Assembly (NCBI RefSeq): GCF_006438915.1
Contig: NZ_RCZE01000002.1
Span: 375,144-439,143, forward strand
Reading direction: 5' to 3'
Length of the DNA stretch: 64,000 nt
From: Pseudomonas arsenicoxydans
GTDB lineage: Bacteria > Pseudomonadota > Gammaproteobacteria > Pseudomonadales > Pseudomonadaceae
Shown: piece after piece, positions 18,771-29,175 of the stretch
Layout of the letters: every line of letters begins with the position of its first letter
Numbering within the stretch: the stretch's first letter is position 1
Position numbers and translations under genes: made by a program
Notes under the pieces: model-generated
What the model was told of the DNA's origin: nothing
Database searches by the model: none
What the model saw: the letters and a program-made list of their open reading frames with translations, nothing else

Positions 18771-19553
18771 TCAGGGTTTGAGCGCTTTCTTCGGATAAAT
18801 GTCATACCGGCTGGATTTCCCGTCCAGCGCATGACTCGGCTTGGGCCCGGCAATACACGGTGCCTTGCGCGGCCGCTTGACCACCACCCGGTGACTGGCC
18901 AATGCCAATGCGGCTTCCAGCAACGCTGGCGCATCCGGGTCATCCCCCACCAACGGCCGGAACAAGCGCATTTCTTTCTTCACCAACGCGGTTTTCTCGC
19001 GATGGGGAAACATCGGGTCGAGGTAGATCACCTGCGGCGGCTCACCTTCCCAATTGCGCATCACTTCAATCGAGTTGCCCTTGAGCAAACGCATGCGCGC
19101 GACGATGGGCGCCACGTCGAAATCTTCAGCGCCCCGCGCCAGACCATCCTCCAGCAAGGCGCCGATCAGCGGCTGACGCTCGATCAGGCTCATCTCGCAG
19201 CCCAGGCTCGCCAGCACGAACGCATCCTTGCCCAACCCCGCCGTGGCATCCAGAACACGCGGACGCACGCCCTGCGCAATGCCAACAGCCTTGGCGATCA
19301 TCTGCCCCGTGCCGCCACCGAACAACCGGCGATGCGCCGCCCCGCCTTCGACGAAGTCCACCCGCACCGGCCCCGGCGCATCCGCCCCGAGCTGTTGCAG
19401 CTGTAAACCCTCCTCACCGACCTGCAAGGCAAAGTCGCCGTCATCCACCTGCAACGGCAAGCCCAGGCGCTCGGCCCATTGCTCGGCCTGGGGCTGAAAG
19501 GTCGTGCCCAGGGCCTCGACATGGATGCGGCAAACCGCCGGTTGATCAATCAT
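18771..19553 (-). CDS. rsmJ: 16S rRNA (guanine1516-N2)-methyltransferase RsmJ
   Basis: SAM-dependent methyltransferase of 260 aa that modifies G1516 of the 30S subunit. The SAM motif is [19 protein letters not shown] (about residues 98-116), and the catalytic block is [19 protein letters not shown], the (D/N)PP(F/Y)-like motif as it appears in RsmJ. A C-terminal basic tail follows. The gene stands alone between a REP pair and a divergent hypothetical gene. Confidence 0.92.
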   Translation of the reverse strand: MIDQPAVCRIHVEALGTTFQPQAEQWAERLGLPLQVDDGDFALQVGEEGLQLQQLGADAPGPVRVDFVEGGAAHRRLFGGGTGQMIAKAVGIAQGVRPRVLDATAGLGKDAFVLASLGCEMSLIERQPLIGALLEDGLARGAEDFDVAPIVARMRLLKGNSIEVMRNWEGEPPQVIYLDPMFPHREKTALVKKEMRLFRPLVGDDPDAPALLEAALALASHRVVVKRPRKAPCIAGPKPSHALDGKSSRYDIYPKKALKP

Positions 19554-19646
19554 CGGAAAACACGCTCAAAAAATTAATGATCGGCAAAAACGGCCGATAA
19601 CAAAACTAACGGGCATTTTGCCAGAGCTGAGCGTCGACCGAGAGAA

Positions 19647-20267
19647 ATGTCAGACTTTCAACCCACAATCACAGGTTTTATCTCGCCCTACGGCGATTAC
19701 AACCTGCGAAACACCCAGGCGTTGGGCGGTGTCAGTCACCTGTGGCAAGATTTTTTTGCCCGGGCGTTGGCCGATCAGCCGGGTGATGGGGTTCCCGAGT
19801 CGCTCAAGTTTCCACCGGTCGATCTCGACAGCCCGGTCGAGCCCACCGTCGGCAGCGATCTGCTGGCACACATCGTCTCCCAGCGCGAATGCAACGTGAC
19901 GGATACCGTGGTCCGCCCACCGGAGCCACTGTTTTTGCCGATTGCCGAGTTCGAAATGGACCTGGCCGACAAACCGGCCCCACCGTTCCCGCGGGAAGAA
20001 ATCGTCGCTCAGCAGAAACAACAGGACTTCGAAAGCGGCTGGGTTCGCCCTATCGTGCTCACCGCCGGTCAACCCGTGCCGGAAGCCGGCCCGGCGCCAC
20101 AACCGCGTCCGCTGCACCTGCCCATCGCCGAATTTGAAATGGACCTGCTGGACAAGCCGTTCCCGCCGTTCTCCCCAGATGAACTGGTGGAACAACAGAA
20201 ACAACTCGATTTCGATAACGGCTGGGCTCGCCCGATCGTTCTGCAAAACCTGCGCATCGCCGCCTGA
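19647..20267 (+). CDS. Conserved hypothetical protein with a 44-residue tandem repeat
   Basis: Protein of 206 aa with no signal peptide or membrane helix. Residues about 95-139 and 156-199 are near copies: both run LPIAEFEMDL, DKP, PPF, EE or DEL, QQKQ, DF, GW, RPIVL. A proline-rich linker joins them. The N-terminal 90 residues (SPYGDYNLRNTQALGG) are not repeated. I do not recognise the family. The gene is divergent from rsmJ. Confidence 0.78.
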   Translation: MSDFQPTITGFISPYGDYNLRNTQALGGVSHLWQDFFARALADQPGDGVPESLKFPPVDLDSPVEPTVGSDLLAHIVSQRECNVTDTVVRPPEPLFLPIAEFEMDLADKPAPPFPREEIVAQQKQQDFESGWVRPIVLTAGQPVPEAGPAPQPRPLHLPIAEFEMDLLDKPFPPFSPDELVEQQKQLDFDNGWARPIVLQNLRIAA

Positions 20268-20301
20268 CCTTCAATAACAGGCTCTCAGAAAAACCGCAGC
20301 C

Positions 20302-21123
20302 TCAACCTTTGAACAGTTGGTTAGCCTTCGCGTACGGCATGGAGCGCGAGGTAAATCCGAACGTGCCCGAAGTCTTGATTTCTTCAGCCGCACGGAAAAA
20401 CTCGCCATACGCCGCCAGCGCGAGTGCCGATCCAACGCTGATGCGCTTGACGCCCATTTCGCTCAACTGCTCGACCGTCAACTTGAGCCCGCCGGACATC
20501 AACACATTGACCGGTTTTGGCGCCACCGCACGGACCACCGCCAACACGTCTTCAGCGCTGCGCAGTCCCGGCGCGTAGAGCACGTCTGCGCCCGCTTCGG
20601 CGAACGCCTGCAAGCGGCGAAGGGTGTCGGCGAGATCGGGATTGCCGTGCAGGAAATTCTCCGCGCGCGCAGTCAGCATGAAGGGGAACGGCAAACTGCG
20701 CGCTACCGCCACCGCCGCTTCAACCCGCGCCACGGCATGCTCGAAGCAGTAGATCGGCGCCGCTTCACGGCCCGTGGCATCTTCGATAGAACCGCCAACC
20801 GCACCGGCCTCCGCCGCGCGCAAAATGCTCTGGGCGCACTCGGCGGGGTCATCGGCAAAACCGTTTTCCAGATCCACCGCCACCGGCAGATCAGTGGCCG
20901 CGACAATCGCCCGTACATTCGCCAGCGTATCGTCGAGGCTCAACGCGCCATCGGGGCGTGCATTGGAAAAGGCGTAGCCGGCACTGGTGGTTGCCAGCGC
21001 CTCAAAACCGAGGCTGGCGAGCATCTTCGCCGAGCCGGCGTCCCACGGGTTGGGAATGACAAAAGCCCCGTCGCGTTCGTGCAATGCTTTGAACGCCTGG
21101 GCTCGAAGGGTTTGCGCATCCAT
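20302..21123 (-). CDS. Isocitrate lyase/phosphoenolpyruvate mutase family protein
   Basis: TIM-barrel protein of 273 aa in the ICL/PEP-mutase superfamily. Visible blocks are IPNPWDAGSAKMLASLGFEA, the metal-site region VDLENGFADDP, SIEDATGREAAPIY and FAEAGADVLYAPGL. The typical lyase cysteine loop is not evident, so carbon-carbon lyase or phosphonate chemistry cannot be assigned. The ATG at 21123 is chosen for the AGGAG nine bases upstream. It lies 34 bases after the DUF72 gene and may share its transcript. Confidence 0.85.
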   Translation of the reverse strand: MDAQTLRAQAFKALHERDGAFVIPNPWDAGSAKMLASLGFEALATTSAGYAFSNARPDGALSLDDTLANVRAIVAATDLPVAVDLENGFADDPAECAQSILRAAEAGAVGGSIEDATGREAAPIYCFEHAVARVEAAVAVARSLPFPFMLTARAENFLHGNPDLADTLRRLQAFAEAGADVLYAPGLRSAEDVLAVVRAVAPKPVNVLMSGGLKLTVEQLSEMGVKRISVGSALALAAYGEFFRAAEEIKTSGTFGFTSRSMPYAKANQLFKG

Positions 21124-21157
21124 TGGGCAGGCTCCTGAAAAGGGGAAAGAATCCGCC

Positions 21158-22018
21158 TCAGAGCAAGCCAAGTTGCTCCGCTGCGGGTTCTCTGTATAGC
21201 TCAGGCAGCGGCGGCAGGCCAGGCAAACGCAGCATCAGTTGCGCGTGAAAACGTTGCGCGAGTTTGGCGGCCAGCAAGTTATCGGCGGTGTGCAGGAAGA
21301 TGTAGGGCGTACGCCCCTCTTCGATCCACGCGGCGATTTTTTCGACCCATGGCAGCAGAAACGGATCGTTGGCTTCCAGCTGTGGATGGCCGATGAAACG
21401 CACCTGCGGGAACTGGGTGAATGCCGCCGGGCGTGGCGGCACTTTGGGCTTTTTCGATTGGGCGTGGAGCACCGAGGGATCGGTCGACGTGCAGCTGAAC
21501 AGCGCACGCGGATCCAGGCAGATGCGTTCGACACCGCGATCCAGCAGCAGGCGATTGAGCATGCGCTCGGCATCACCCTTGGCGAAGAACGCATCGTGTC
21601 GCACTTCGACGGCCAGCGGTCGTTGCAGCGCATCAATGAACGCGGCCAATTCGGGCAATCGCTGCGGCGTGAAGCTTTTCGACAATTGCAGCCACAACGG
21701 CGAAACCCGCTCACCCAAGGGGCTGAGCAATTGCACGAAGGTTTCGGCGGCGGTCAGTTGCTCGCGCAGGTCACCGCCGTGGCTGATATCGCCTGGAAAC
21801 TTGGCGGTGAAACGAAAGTGCTCGGGCATGGCCTCGGCCCACCGCTCGACAGTGGTGGCAGCCGGGCTCGCGTAGAAGGTCGTATTGCCTTCTACGGCAT
21901 TGAATACTTGGGTATAGAGCGTTAGAAATTCGGAGGATTTCGCGTCTGGCGGGTAGAGGTAATCGCGCCAGGCGTTTTCACTCCAGGACGGGCAGCCGAG
22001 GTAGTAAGGCAGCCGCAT
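21158..22018 (-). CDS. DUF72 (YecE-like) TIM-barrel protein
   Basis: Protein of 286 aa. Family signatures are YYLGCPSWSENAWRDYLYPP at the N-terminus, EGNTTFYASP, FRFTAKFPGDISHGG, and the C-terminal FLHTADNLLAAKLAQRF. The biochemical role of DUF72 proteins is not established. The ATG at 22018 shares its A with the stop of the preceding gene (TGATG), so the two are translationally coupled. Confidence 0.88.
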   Translation of the reverse strand: MRLPYYLGCPSWSENAWRDYLYPPDAKSSEFLTLYTQVFNAVEGNTTFYASPAATTVERWAEAMPEHFRFTAKFPGDISHGGDLREQLTAAETFVQLLSPLGERVSPLWLQLSKSFTPQRLPELAAFIDALQRPLAVEVRHDAFFAKGDAERMLNRLLLDRGVERICLDPRALFSCTSTDPSVLHAQSKKPKVPPRPAAFTQFPQVRFIGHPQLEANDPFLLPWVEKIAAWIEEGRTPYIFLHTADNLLAAKLAQRFHAQLMLRLPGLPPLPELYREPAAEQLGLL

Positions 22019-22323
22019 CAGATGTACAGGTCGAGGCCCAGCACATCCGTATCCCAATCGACAAAAGTGGCCGTGCTCAGATAGCTGGCGAGCGCGGTGG
22101 CGACGCTTTTGCTCATGGCGCGGTGGTAGATCATGTCTTGCTGACGCGCCGGCAGATTGCTCAGGCGTTGCGCCGAGGCTTTGGCGGCACGGGCAGCCAT
22201 TTGCTCTTCCGAGGGGATTTCCAGCTCACCGTCGATATCGACGTAATCGTCTTCCGCCACAGGGCCTTTGCGAGCCTTGCGCTTGATGGGGTAGGACTGA
22301 GAGGAAAGGCCGTCTATACGCAT
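22018..22323 (-). CDS. Conserved hypothetical protein, 101 aa
   Basis: Small soluble protein. The N-terminal half is acidic and probably disordered (AEDDYVDIDGELEIPSEEQ). The C-terminal half is helical (RLSNLPARQQDMIYHRAMSK), ending in DWDTDVLGLDLYI. No family recognised. It is coupled to the DUF72 gene through a one-base TGATG overlap, so the two probably work in the same process. Confidence 0.75.
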   Translation of the reverse strand: MRIDGLSSQSYPIKRKARKGPVAEDDYVDIDGELEIPSEEQMAARAAKASAQRLSNLPARQQDMIYHRAMSKSVATALASYLSTATFVDWDTDVLGLDLYI

Positions 22324-22468
22324 GAGTACATGTCCGGTATCAATGATGGCAGTTTAGTGGCGCAATGGCCGCTTCGCAAACCGCTTGGTGATAACTAGAA
22401 CACAGAATCGGGAAAAGGTTTAAAAGCCGGGGGTATAAATCGACGATTGGCAGGCAGTGGAGCATCTA

Positions 22469-22500
22469 TTGTGGCGAGGGGGCTTGCCCCCTCGCCACAA
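22469..22500. terminator. Perfect palindrome, terminator or short REP
   Basis: TTGTGGCGAGGGGGC is followed by its exact complement after two bases. It lies 13 bases past the tsaB stop and could end the tsaB transcript. No T-run follows, so it may instead be a short REP-family palindrome. Confidence 0.6.
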
Positions 22501-22512
22501 AAGCCCTCTGGA

Positions 22513-23187
22513 TTACCGGGCTTTCGGCGTCGCCACTTTATCGCGCAGATAAACCGGTTGAGCCTCATCCGCCACAATCGCCTCACCCCGTGCCCAGGCA
22601 AACCGCGCGAGCGTCAGCAGGTCTTCGGCATGCGGCAACATACCGGCATCATGCCCGGTCAGGTTCACGGCAATGCGCTCGGCATACCCCCAACCCGTGC
22701 CCGCACCAAACCACACGCCGCTGGCATCCGCCGGCAACGCCGCCACTTCCGGCGACAACACGGCTTCATTGCCCACCAGGAGCATCTCCCCCGCCGTTTC
22801 GCGGTAGCAGCCCCAATACACTTCATCCATCCGAGCATCAATAGCCGACGCCACCTGGCTCACCCCGTGCTCCCGATACGCACGTTGCGCCAGCACCGCC
22901 AGGTTCGACACCGGCAACACCGGGCGATCCAGCGCAAACGCCAGGCCCTGGACCACACCAATGGCGATCCGTACGCCAGTAAACGCACCCGGCCCACGAC
23001 CAAACGCGATGGCATCGACCGCTTGCAGTGTGGTTCCGGCATCAGCGAGCAATTGCTGGATCATCGGCAATAGCTTCTGCGCATGCAGGCGCGGGATCAC
23101 CTCGTAATGGCTCGTGACTTTGCCGTCATGCAGCAAGGCAACGGAGCAAGCTTCAGTCGCGGTGTCCAGGGCCAGCAAGGTGCTCAT
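22513..23187 (-). CDS. tsaB: tRNA t6A biosynthesis protein TsaB
   Basis: ASKHA-fold protein of 224 aa that pairs with TsaD in the t6A37 complex. The N-terminal block LLALDTATEACSVALL, the centre IAFGRGPGAFTGVRIAIGV, and LPVSNLAVLAQ are family signatures. The ATG at 23187 is chosen because translation from it begins directly with the beta-strand MSTLLALDT; an upstream in-frame start would add 20 non-homologous residues. It is 86 bases after adk. Confidence 0.94.
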   Translation of the reverse strand: MSTLLALDTATEACSVALLHDGKVTSHYEVIPRLHAQKLLPMIQQLLADAGTTLQAVDAIAFGRGPGAFTGVRIAIGVVQGLAFALDRPVLPVSNLAVLAQRAYREHGVSQVASAIDARMDEVYWGCYRETAGEMLLVGNEAVLSPEVAALPADASGVWFGAGTGWGYAERIAVNLTGHDAGMLPHAEDLLTLARFAWARGEAIVADEAQPVYLRDKVATPKAR

Positions 23188-23235
23188 CGATGTTTCCGTA
23201 AGAGAGGTCAGAAAAAGTGCGCCAGTATAAACAAC

Positions 23236-23259
23236 TACGGCCCGCAAGCGGGCCGTAGA
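23236..23259 (-). terminator. Hairpin after adk
   Basis: CTACGGCCCGC and GCGGGCCGTAG pair perfectly around a two-base loop, then TTGTTTATA on the minus strand. It lies 15 bases beyond the adk stop; the short T-run suggests partial termination before tsaB. Confidence 0.65.
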
Positions 23260-23273
23260 AGATGAAGCGTTTT

Positions 23274-23954
<681 letters not shown>

Positions 23955-24209
23955 TCAGATTCGCCTCGTGGGGCCAATCTCAAAAATAGGGTCGTGGCCG
24001 CCCAAACGGCCAGAGGCTGACCAAGATACACAGCAGGCCCGGACCACACAAGCCGCCGAAAGTCGGAGAAACCGCTGCCTGACGTGACCTTTTGATGGAG
24101 TGCCCCAAGTCGCAACCCCATCATTAACTGTCGCCTGACCGACCTTTTCCGGCCTTCGCCCACAGGCACCCGACGCCCGCGCCGAGTGCCTTGCCCCACA
24201 GCAAAAACC

Positions 24210-26840
24210 TTAGCCGGTATTTCGCAAACCGGCGGCAATCCCCGCCACAGACACCAGCAACGCCTGTTCTACCGGGCTACCCTGCGCGACATCCTGTTGT
24301 CGCGAACGCGCCAGCAACTCCGCCTGCAATAGATGAAGCGGGTCGAGGTAGGTGTTGCGCAACCGGATGAATTCAAGGGTCTCCGGGCTATGTGCCAGTA
24401 GCTGCGACTGACCAGTCAATCCAAGGACCACGGCGCACGCCTGCGACAATAGGTCGCGTAAGTGCACACCTAAAGGAAGCAAATCCGGCTCGACCAGACG
24501 CTCATCGTAGGATTGGGCGATGTCAGCGTCCGCTTTGGCCAGGACCATTTCCAGCATGTCGATGCGCGTGCGGAAGAACGGCCATTGCTCGCGCATCTGC
24601 CCCAGGAGTTCGCCTTCACCGCGTTCCAGAGCCTTGCTCAACGCAGCCTCCCAACCCAGCCAGGCCGGCAACATCAGGCGCGTTTGCGTCCAGCCGAAGA
24701 TCCACGGAATCGCGCGCAGGCTCTCGATCCCGCCGGCGCGGCGCTTGGCCGGACGACTGCCCAGCGGCAAGCGCCCCAGTTCCTGTTCCGGCGTTGACTG
24801 GCGGAAATACTCGACGAATTGCGGGTTCTCACGCACCACGGCGCGGTAGGCCTTGACCCCATCGGCGGCCAATTCGTCCATCAAATGCCGCCACGCGGGC
24901 TCTGGTGGCGGCGGTGGCAGCAAGGTCGCTTCCAGCACCGCGGCCAGGTACAGATTAAGGTTTTGCTCGGCGATGTCCGGCAGGCCGAATTTGAAACGAA
25001 TCATTTCCCCTTGCTCAGTGGTGCGGAAACGCCCGGCGACCGAACCCGGCGGCTGCGACAGAATCGCCGCGTGCGCCGGACCGCCGCCACGCCCTACGGT
25101 GCCACCGCGACCGTGGAACAACAGCAGCTCCACTTGCTGCTCGCGGCAGATGTCGACCAAGCGTTCCTGCGCCCGATACTGCGCCCAGGCCGCCGCTGTC
25201 GTGCCGGCATCCTTGGCCGAGTCGGAGTAGCCGATCATCACTTCCTGCGGCCCCTGCAAGCGCGAACGATAGCCGGGCAGCAGCAACAGCTTTTCGATCA
25301 CCGGGCCGGCGTTGTCGAGGTCCGCGAGGGTTTCGAACAGCGGCACCACACGCATCGGCCGCAGTACGCCAGCCTCTTTGAGCAGCAGTTGCACGGCGAG
25401 CACGTCGGAGGCGGCACCGGCCATGGAGATCACATATGAGCCCAGTGAAGCGCCAGGGGCGGCGGCGATTTCCCGGCAGGTCGCCAGCACTTCGGCGGTG
25501 TCGGCCGACGGTTTGAAATACGCCGGCAGCAACGGTCGCCGGTTGTTCTGCTCGCGCATCAGGAAGGCGATGCGCTCCTCCTCGCTCCAGTCTTCGTAGC
25601 GACCGAGGCCCAGGTAATCGGTGATTTCGGTCATGGCGGCGGTATGCCGCGAGGAATCCTGACGCACATCGAGGCGCACCAGGAACAGACCGAAAGTCAC
25701 CGCCCGCCGCAGGCAATCGAGCAACGGGCCGTCGGCGATCACGCCCATGCCGCACTCATGCAGCGACTGGTAGCAGAGCTCCAGCGGATCGAGCAAGTCG
25801 CGGTTGTTTTGCAGCACATCGGCCGGCGCCGGGGTGGTCATCGTCAAGGATGCGTGCGCCCAATTACGCGTCGCCCGCAGACGTTCACGCAGTTGTTTCA
25901 GCACCGCGCGATACGGTTCGGCGCTGTCCCCAGCCTTGGCTTTCAAGGCCTCGCTAGCCTGTTGCATCGATAATTCCGCCGCCAGATGATCGATGTCGCG
26001 CACGTACAAATCGGCGGCCATCCAGCGCGCCAGCAGCAACACTTCACGAGTCACGGCCGCGGTCACGTTGGGGTTGCCGTCGCGATCGCCGCCCATCCAC
26101 GAGGCGAACCGAATCGGCGCGGCCTCCAGTGGCAGGTGCAGGCCGGTTGCGTCAAACAGGGCTTTATCGGCCTTGCGCAGGTAATTGGGGATCGCCTGCC
26201 ACAGCGAATGCTCGATCACCGCGAAGCCCCATTTGGCTTCATCGACAGGTGTCGGGCGAGTGCGGCGAATTTCTTCGGTGTGCCAGGCTTCGGCGATCAG
26301 GCGCTGTAATTTCGCCTGGATTTGCTCGCGTTCAGCCGGGGTCAGGTCACGGTGGTCTTGCGCCGCCAGTTGCGCGGCAATCGCGTCGTACTTCTGGATC
26401 AACGTGCGGCGCGCCACTTCGGTCGGGTGCGCGGTCAGCACCAGCTCGATCTCCAGTCGCCCCAATTGCCGGGCCAGCGCGTCGGCGCTGTGGCCTTCGG
26501 CGCGCAGGCGAGCGAGCAGTTCCGGCAACACGCGCGCCTCGAACGGCGCGGGCTGCGAGGCTTCGCGGCGGTGAATCAGCTGATATTGCTCGGCGATGTT
26601 GGCCAGGTTGAGAAACTGGTTGAACGCCCGCGCCACCGGCAGCAACTCGTCCTCGCTCAATTGGTTGAGGCTGGCGCTCAGTTCGGCGTCCATCGAGCCG
26701 CGTCGATCGGCCTTGGCGCCCTTGCGGATCTGCTCGATCTTGTCGAGAAACCCATCGCCGTACTGTTCACGAATGGTGTTGCCCAGCAACTCCCCCAACA
26801 GGTGAACGTCTTCGCGCAAGCGTGCATCAATATCGGTCAT
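24210..26840 (-). CDS. ppc: Phosphoenolpyruvate carboxylase
   Basis: Anaplerotic enzyme of 876 aa that carboxylates PEP to oxaloacetate. Catalytic motifs visible are [14 protein letters not shown] (His near residue 137), the mobile loop [20 protein letters not shown], and the [19 protein letters not shown] block. The C-terminus ends in the conserved RNTG. The 288 bases between ppc and adk hold no convincing gene. Confidence 0.96.
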   Translation of the reverse strand: MTDIDARLREDVHLLGELLGNTIREQYGDGFLDKIEQIRKGAKADRRGSMDAELSASLNQLSEDELLPVARAFNQFLNLANIAEQYQLIHRREASQPAPFEARVLPELLARLRAEGHSADALARQLGRLEIELVLTAHPTEVARRTLIQKYDAIAAQLAAQDHRDLTPAEREQIQAKLQRLIAEAWHTEEIRRTRPTPVDEAKWGFAVIEHSLWQAIPNYLRKADKALFDATGLHLPLEAAPIRFASWMGGDRDGNPNVTAAVTREVLLLARWMAADLYVRDIDHLAAELSMQQASEALKAKAGDSAEPYRAVLKQLRERLRATRNWAHASLTMTTPAPADVLQNNRDLLDPLELCYQSLHECGMGVIADGPLLDCLRRAVTFGLFLVRLDVRQDSSRHTAAMTEITDYLGLGRYEDWSEEERIAFLMREQNNRRPLLPAYFKPSADTAEVLATCREIAAAPGASLGSYVISMAGAASDVLAVQLLLKEAGVLRPMRVVPLFETLADLDNAGPVIEKLLLLPGYRSRLQGPQEVMIGYSDSAKDAGTTAAAWAQYRAQERLVDICREQQVELLLFHGRGGTVGRGGGPAHAAILSQPPGSVAGRFRTTEQGEMIRFKFGLPDIAEQNLNLYLAAVLEATLLPPPPPEPAWRHLMDELAADGVKAYRAVVRENPQFVEYFRQSTPEQELGRLPLGSRPAKRRAGGIESLRAIPWIFGWTQTRLMLPAWLGWEAALSKALERGEGELLGQMREQWPFFRTRIDMLEMVLAKADADIAQSYDERLVEPDLLPLGVHLRDLLSQACAVVLGLTGQSQLLAHSPETLEFIRLRNTYLDPLHLLQAELLARSRQQDVAQGSPVEQALLVSVAGIAAGLRNTG

Positions 26841-27054
26841 CAGCAGTTCTCCAGCAAAAAATCCGGGCGGCCATGAACATCATGCTTTGACCCCAAGAGT
26901 GCCGCCGTAAAGCCGTTCTTACAAGCAAACGACGAAGGGACTTTAAACCCGGCGCGCAGAAGCTAGTCTGAAGAGGAAGCCGCACAACGGCTTTCGCCGG
27001 CCATTGCCGGACACTGTCACGGCCTGCCACGAGCAGGAACGCATTGAGGTCACT

Positions 27055-27399
27055 ATGAAAATTCGCGAGCTTGCCCAGCATTGGGAAGAAAACGCCAAGG
27101 GTCGCCTGACCGAGACGGGCTACACGATTCACCTGGACGTGGAAGCCGCCGCACGGCTGGCGGCCATTACCGAAATGTACCCCAAACGCCAACCTGAAGA
27201 GCTGCTCGGCGAGCTGATCGGTGCCGCCTTGGAAGAGCTGGAGAAAAGCTTTCCCTACGTGAAGGGCTCAACCGTTGTGGCGACTGACGAAGAAGGTGAT
27301 CCGCTGTACGAAGACGTCGGTCCTACACCGCGTTTTCTCGCGTTGTCGCGGCGTCATTTGCACGATTTAGCGACCGGTAGCGAGAAGCAAAAACACTGA
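27055..27399 (+). CDS. Conserved hypothetical protein, 114 aa
   Basis: Small acidic protein with no export signal. Distinct blocks are RELAQHWEENAKGRLTE, a helix containing LLGELIGAALEELEKSFPYV, and ATDEEGDPLYEDVGPTPRFL. I recall the same family being called a pilin assembly protein in some Pseudomonas genomes, but I see no evidence for that role here. The ATG at 27055 follows a GAGGT ribosome site; earlier in-frame codons add unrelated residues. It is divergent from ppc. Confidence 0.78.
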   Translation: MKIRELAQHWEENAKGRLTETGYTIHLDVEAAARLAAITEMYPKRQPEELLGELIGAALEELEKSFPYVKGSTVVATDEEGDPLYEDVGPTPRFLALSRRHLHDLATGSEKQKH

Positions 27400-27416
27400 T
27401 CCTGCCGATGTAAAAC

Positions 27417-27506
27417 TGTAGGAGTGAGCCTGCTCGCGATAGCGGTGTGTCAGACGACAAAAGTGTCGAATGGCAGACCGCTATCGCGAGCAGGCTCACT
27501 CCTACA
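27417..27506. repeat. REP pair, GTAGGAGTGAGCCTGCTCGC variant
   Basis: Inverted copies of TGTAGGAGTGAGCCTGCTCG flank a spacer of about 40 bases. A third sequence class of the REP family in this window. Confidence 0.8.
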
Positions 27507-27633
27507 GGGGAAATAATATCCATCAAAATCGTGTGTGCCTGAGCAAAAAAAAGCCCAGGAATACCACCTATCGCCGCCAAAGTTCCCGATTTAGAGCCTT
27601 TCGTGGTTTTTCGCAGGCTGCGTGAATTTCTCT
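27507..27633. other. Intergenic stretch with no gene seen
   Basis: Together with the REP pair before it and the AlgU promoter after it, this forms a gene-free region of about 365 bases. I see no coding frame or RNA signature in it. Confidence 0.5.
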
Positions 27634-27661
27634 GAACTTTTAAAAAATGCCTACGGTCGTA
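27634..27661 (+). promoter_or_regulatory. Predicted AlgU (sigma-22) promoter for the lipoprotein-lptF pair
   Basis: GAACTT at 27634-27639 is followed after 17 bases by TCGTA at 27657-27661, matching the AlgU pattern GAACTT-N16/17-TCnnA. lptF of P. aeruginosa is known to be AlgU-dependent. The site is about 100 bases before the first start codon. Confidence 0.65.
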
Positions 27662-27764
27662 CCCAGTAACCACGCCTGGTACGGTCGTTTCATATCGCGC
27701 ATTTAGTCAGTCGGTTACGGCTCCATACCAGGATGGATTTTGAAGTTTTACAGGAGTTATCCCA

Positions 27765-28166
27765 ATGGAGTTGAAGACCATGAAAACCACCTCATCCACT
27801 CACTTGCGTGGCCTGAAACTGGCTGCCCTGGCCATCGGCAGCAGTTTCATTCTGGCCGGTTGCGCCGGTCATCCGCCGACCGAGCAATACGCGGTCACCC
27901 AATCCGCCGTCAATGACGCGGTCAGTGCTGGCGGCACCGAGTTTGCGGCCGTGGAAATGAAGTCCGCGCAGGACAAATTCAAACAAGCCGAAATCGCCAT
28001 GCACGACAAAAAGTATGACGAGGCGCGGATGCTCGCCGAACAAGCCGAATGGGACGCTCGTGTGGCGGAACGCAAGGCTCAGGCGATGAAAGCTCAACAG
28101 ACACTGAAGGACTCTCAGCAAGGTGTTCAGGAACTGCGTCAGGAAAGTCAGCGCACCGTGCAGTAA
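27765..28166 (+). CDS. DUF4398 outer-membrane lipoprotein
   Basis: Lipoprotein of 133 aa. The signal peptide ends in the lipobox LAGC (Cys at about 36). The mature part is one long helical DUF4398 domain (SAVNDAVSAGGTEFAAVEMK, then KFKQAEIAMHDKKYDEARML), ending in a Gln-rich coiled coil. The role is unknown, probably envelope maintenance. AGGAG lies eight bases before the ATG at 27765; an ATG at 27780 would give a more usual signal length but has no ribosome site. It is 55 bases before lptF, the same pairing as PA3691-PA3692. Confidence 0.85.
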   Translation: MELKTMKTTSSTHLRGLKLAALAIGSSFILAGCAGHPPTEQYAVTQSAVNDAVSAGGTEFAAVEMKSAQDKFKQAEIAMHDKKYDEARMLAEQAEWDARVAERKAQAMKAQQTLKDSQQGVQELRQESQRTVQ

Positions 28167-28221
28167 GCGCGCATCCAGACCCCGGACCTGAAGCTCTTAC
28201 CGATTAAAAGGACGAATGATT

Positions 28222-29010
28222 ATGCGTACACAATTGATGATCCCCGCTCTCCTCGCCGTCAGCGTTGCCCTGGCCGCCTGCTCCACCCCGCCTAACGCGA
28301 ACCTGGAACAGGCGCGCACCAACTACAGCGGCCTGCAAGCCAACCCGCAAGCGAGCAAAGTCGCGGCACTGGAAACCAAAGACGCCAGTGATTACCTGGA
28401 CAAAGCCGATCAGGCGTATCGCGACAAGCAAGACCCGGCCAAGGTCGATCAACTGGCTTACCTGACCACTCAGCGCGTTGAAGTGGCCAAGCAGACCATC
28501 GCCCTGCGCACCGCCGAAGCCAACCTGAAAAACGTCTCGGCACAACGTGCCCAGGCGCGTCTGGATGCGCGCGATGCACAGATCAAACAACTGCAGAACA
28601 GCCTGAACGCCAAGCAAACCGATCGCGGCACCTTGGTGACGTTTGGTGATGTGTTGTTTGCCACCGATCGCGCTGACCTGAAGTCAAGCGGTATGGCGAA
28701 CATCAACAAACTGGCGCAGTTCCTCTCGGAAAATCCGGATCGCAAAGTGATCGTCGAGGGTTACACCGACAGCACCGGCACCGAGGGCCATAACCAGTCG
28801 TTGTCGGAGCGTCGAGCTGGTTCCGTGCGCACGGCGCTGGTGAAGATGGGCGTTGATCCAGCGCGCATCGTTGCTCAGGGTTATGGCAAGGAATATCCGG
28901 TCGCGGAGAATTCCAGCGTGTCGGGCCGGGCACAGAATCGTCGGGTTGAAGTGACCATTTCCAATGACAACCAGCCGGTGATTCCGCGTTCGGCTGTCAG
29001 CTCGAACTAA
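28222..29010 (+). CDS. lptF: OmpA-family lipoprotein LptF
   Basis: Outer-membrane lipoprotein of 262 aa that in P. aeruginosa supports survival under stress. The lipobox is LAAC (Cys at about 20), followed by a long coiled-coil helical part (about 25-130) and a C-terminal OmpA peptidoglycan-binding domain. The latter carries FATDRADLKSSG, VEGYTDSTGTEGHNQSLSERR and RRVEVTI. The ATG at 28222 is chosen because AAAAGGA ends nine bases before it; an ATG six bases earlier is too close. It is probably co-transcribed with the preceding DUF4398 lipoprotein from the AlgU-like promoter. Confidence 0.9.
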   Translation: MRTQLMIPALLAVSVALAACSTPPNANLEQARTNYSGLQANPQASKVAALETKDASDYLDKADQAYRDKQDPAKVDQLAYLTTQRVEVAKQTIALRTAEANLKNVSAQRAQARLDARDAQIKQLQNSLNAKQTDRGTLVTFGDVLFATDRADLKSSGMANINKLAQFLSENPDRKVIVEGYTDSTGTEGHNQSLSERRAGSVRTALVKMGVDPARIVAQGYGKEYPVAENSSVSGRAQNRRVEVTISNDNQPVIPRSAVSSN

Positions 29011-29028
29011 GCGTCACGCGGTAACCAC

Positions 29029-29064
29029 AAAGCCCGGCCTGATCAGATCAGGCGGGGCTTTTTT
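29029..29064 (+). terminator. Rho-independent terminator after lptF
   Basis: AAAGCCCGGCCTGATC pairs with GATCAGGCGGGGCTTT with one mismatch, then six T. Confidence 0.88.
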
Positions 29065-29093
29065 GCACTCGGATACAATGACCGACGGTCGAA

Positions 29094-29111
29094 ACTGTCA
29101 TTTTTGACAGT
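29094..29111. promoter_or_regulatory. Candidate operator and -35 box of the kelch gene
   Basis: ACTGTCA and TGACAGT form a perfect seven-base dyad with a four-base spacer. The sequence TTGACA within it (29104-29109) is a perfect sigma-70 -35 box; a weak -10 (TATGGG) lies 18 bases on. A bound protein would block the promoter. The regulator is unknown. Confidence 0.45.
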
Positions 29112-29175
29112 AGAAAAAGACCCGATGTATGGGGTTTGCTATTCCTTCGACAACTTTGCGAAGGAAGCGACAACC

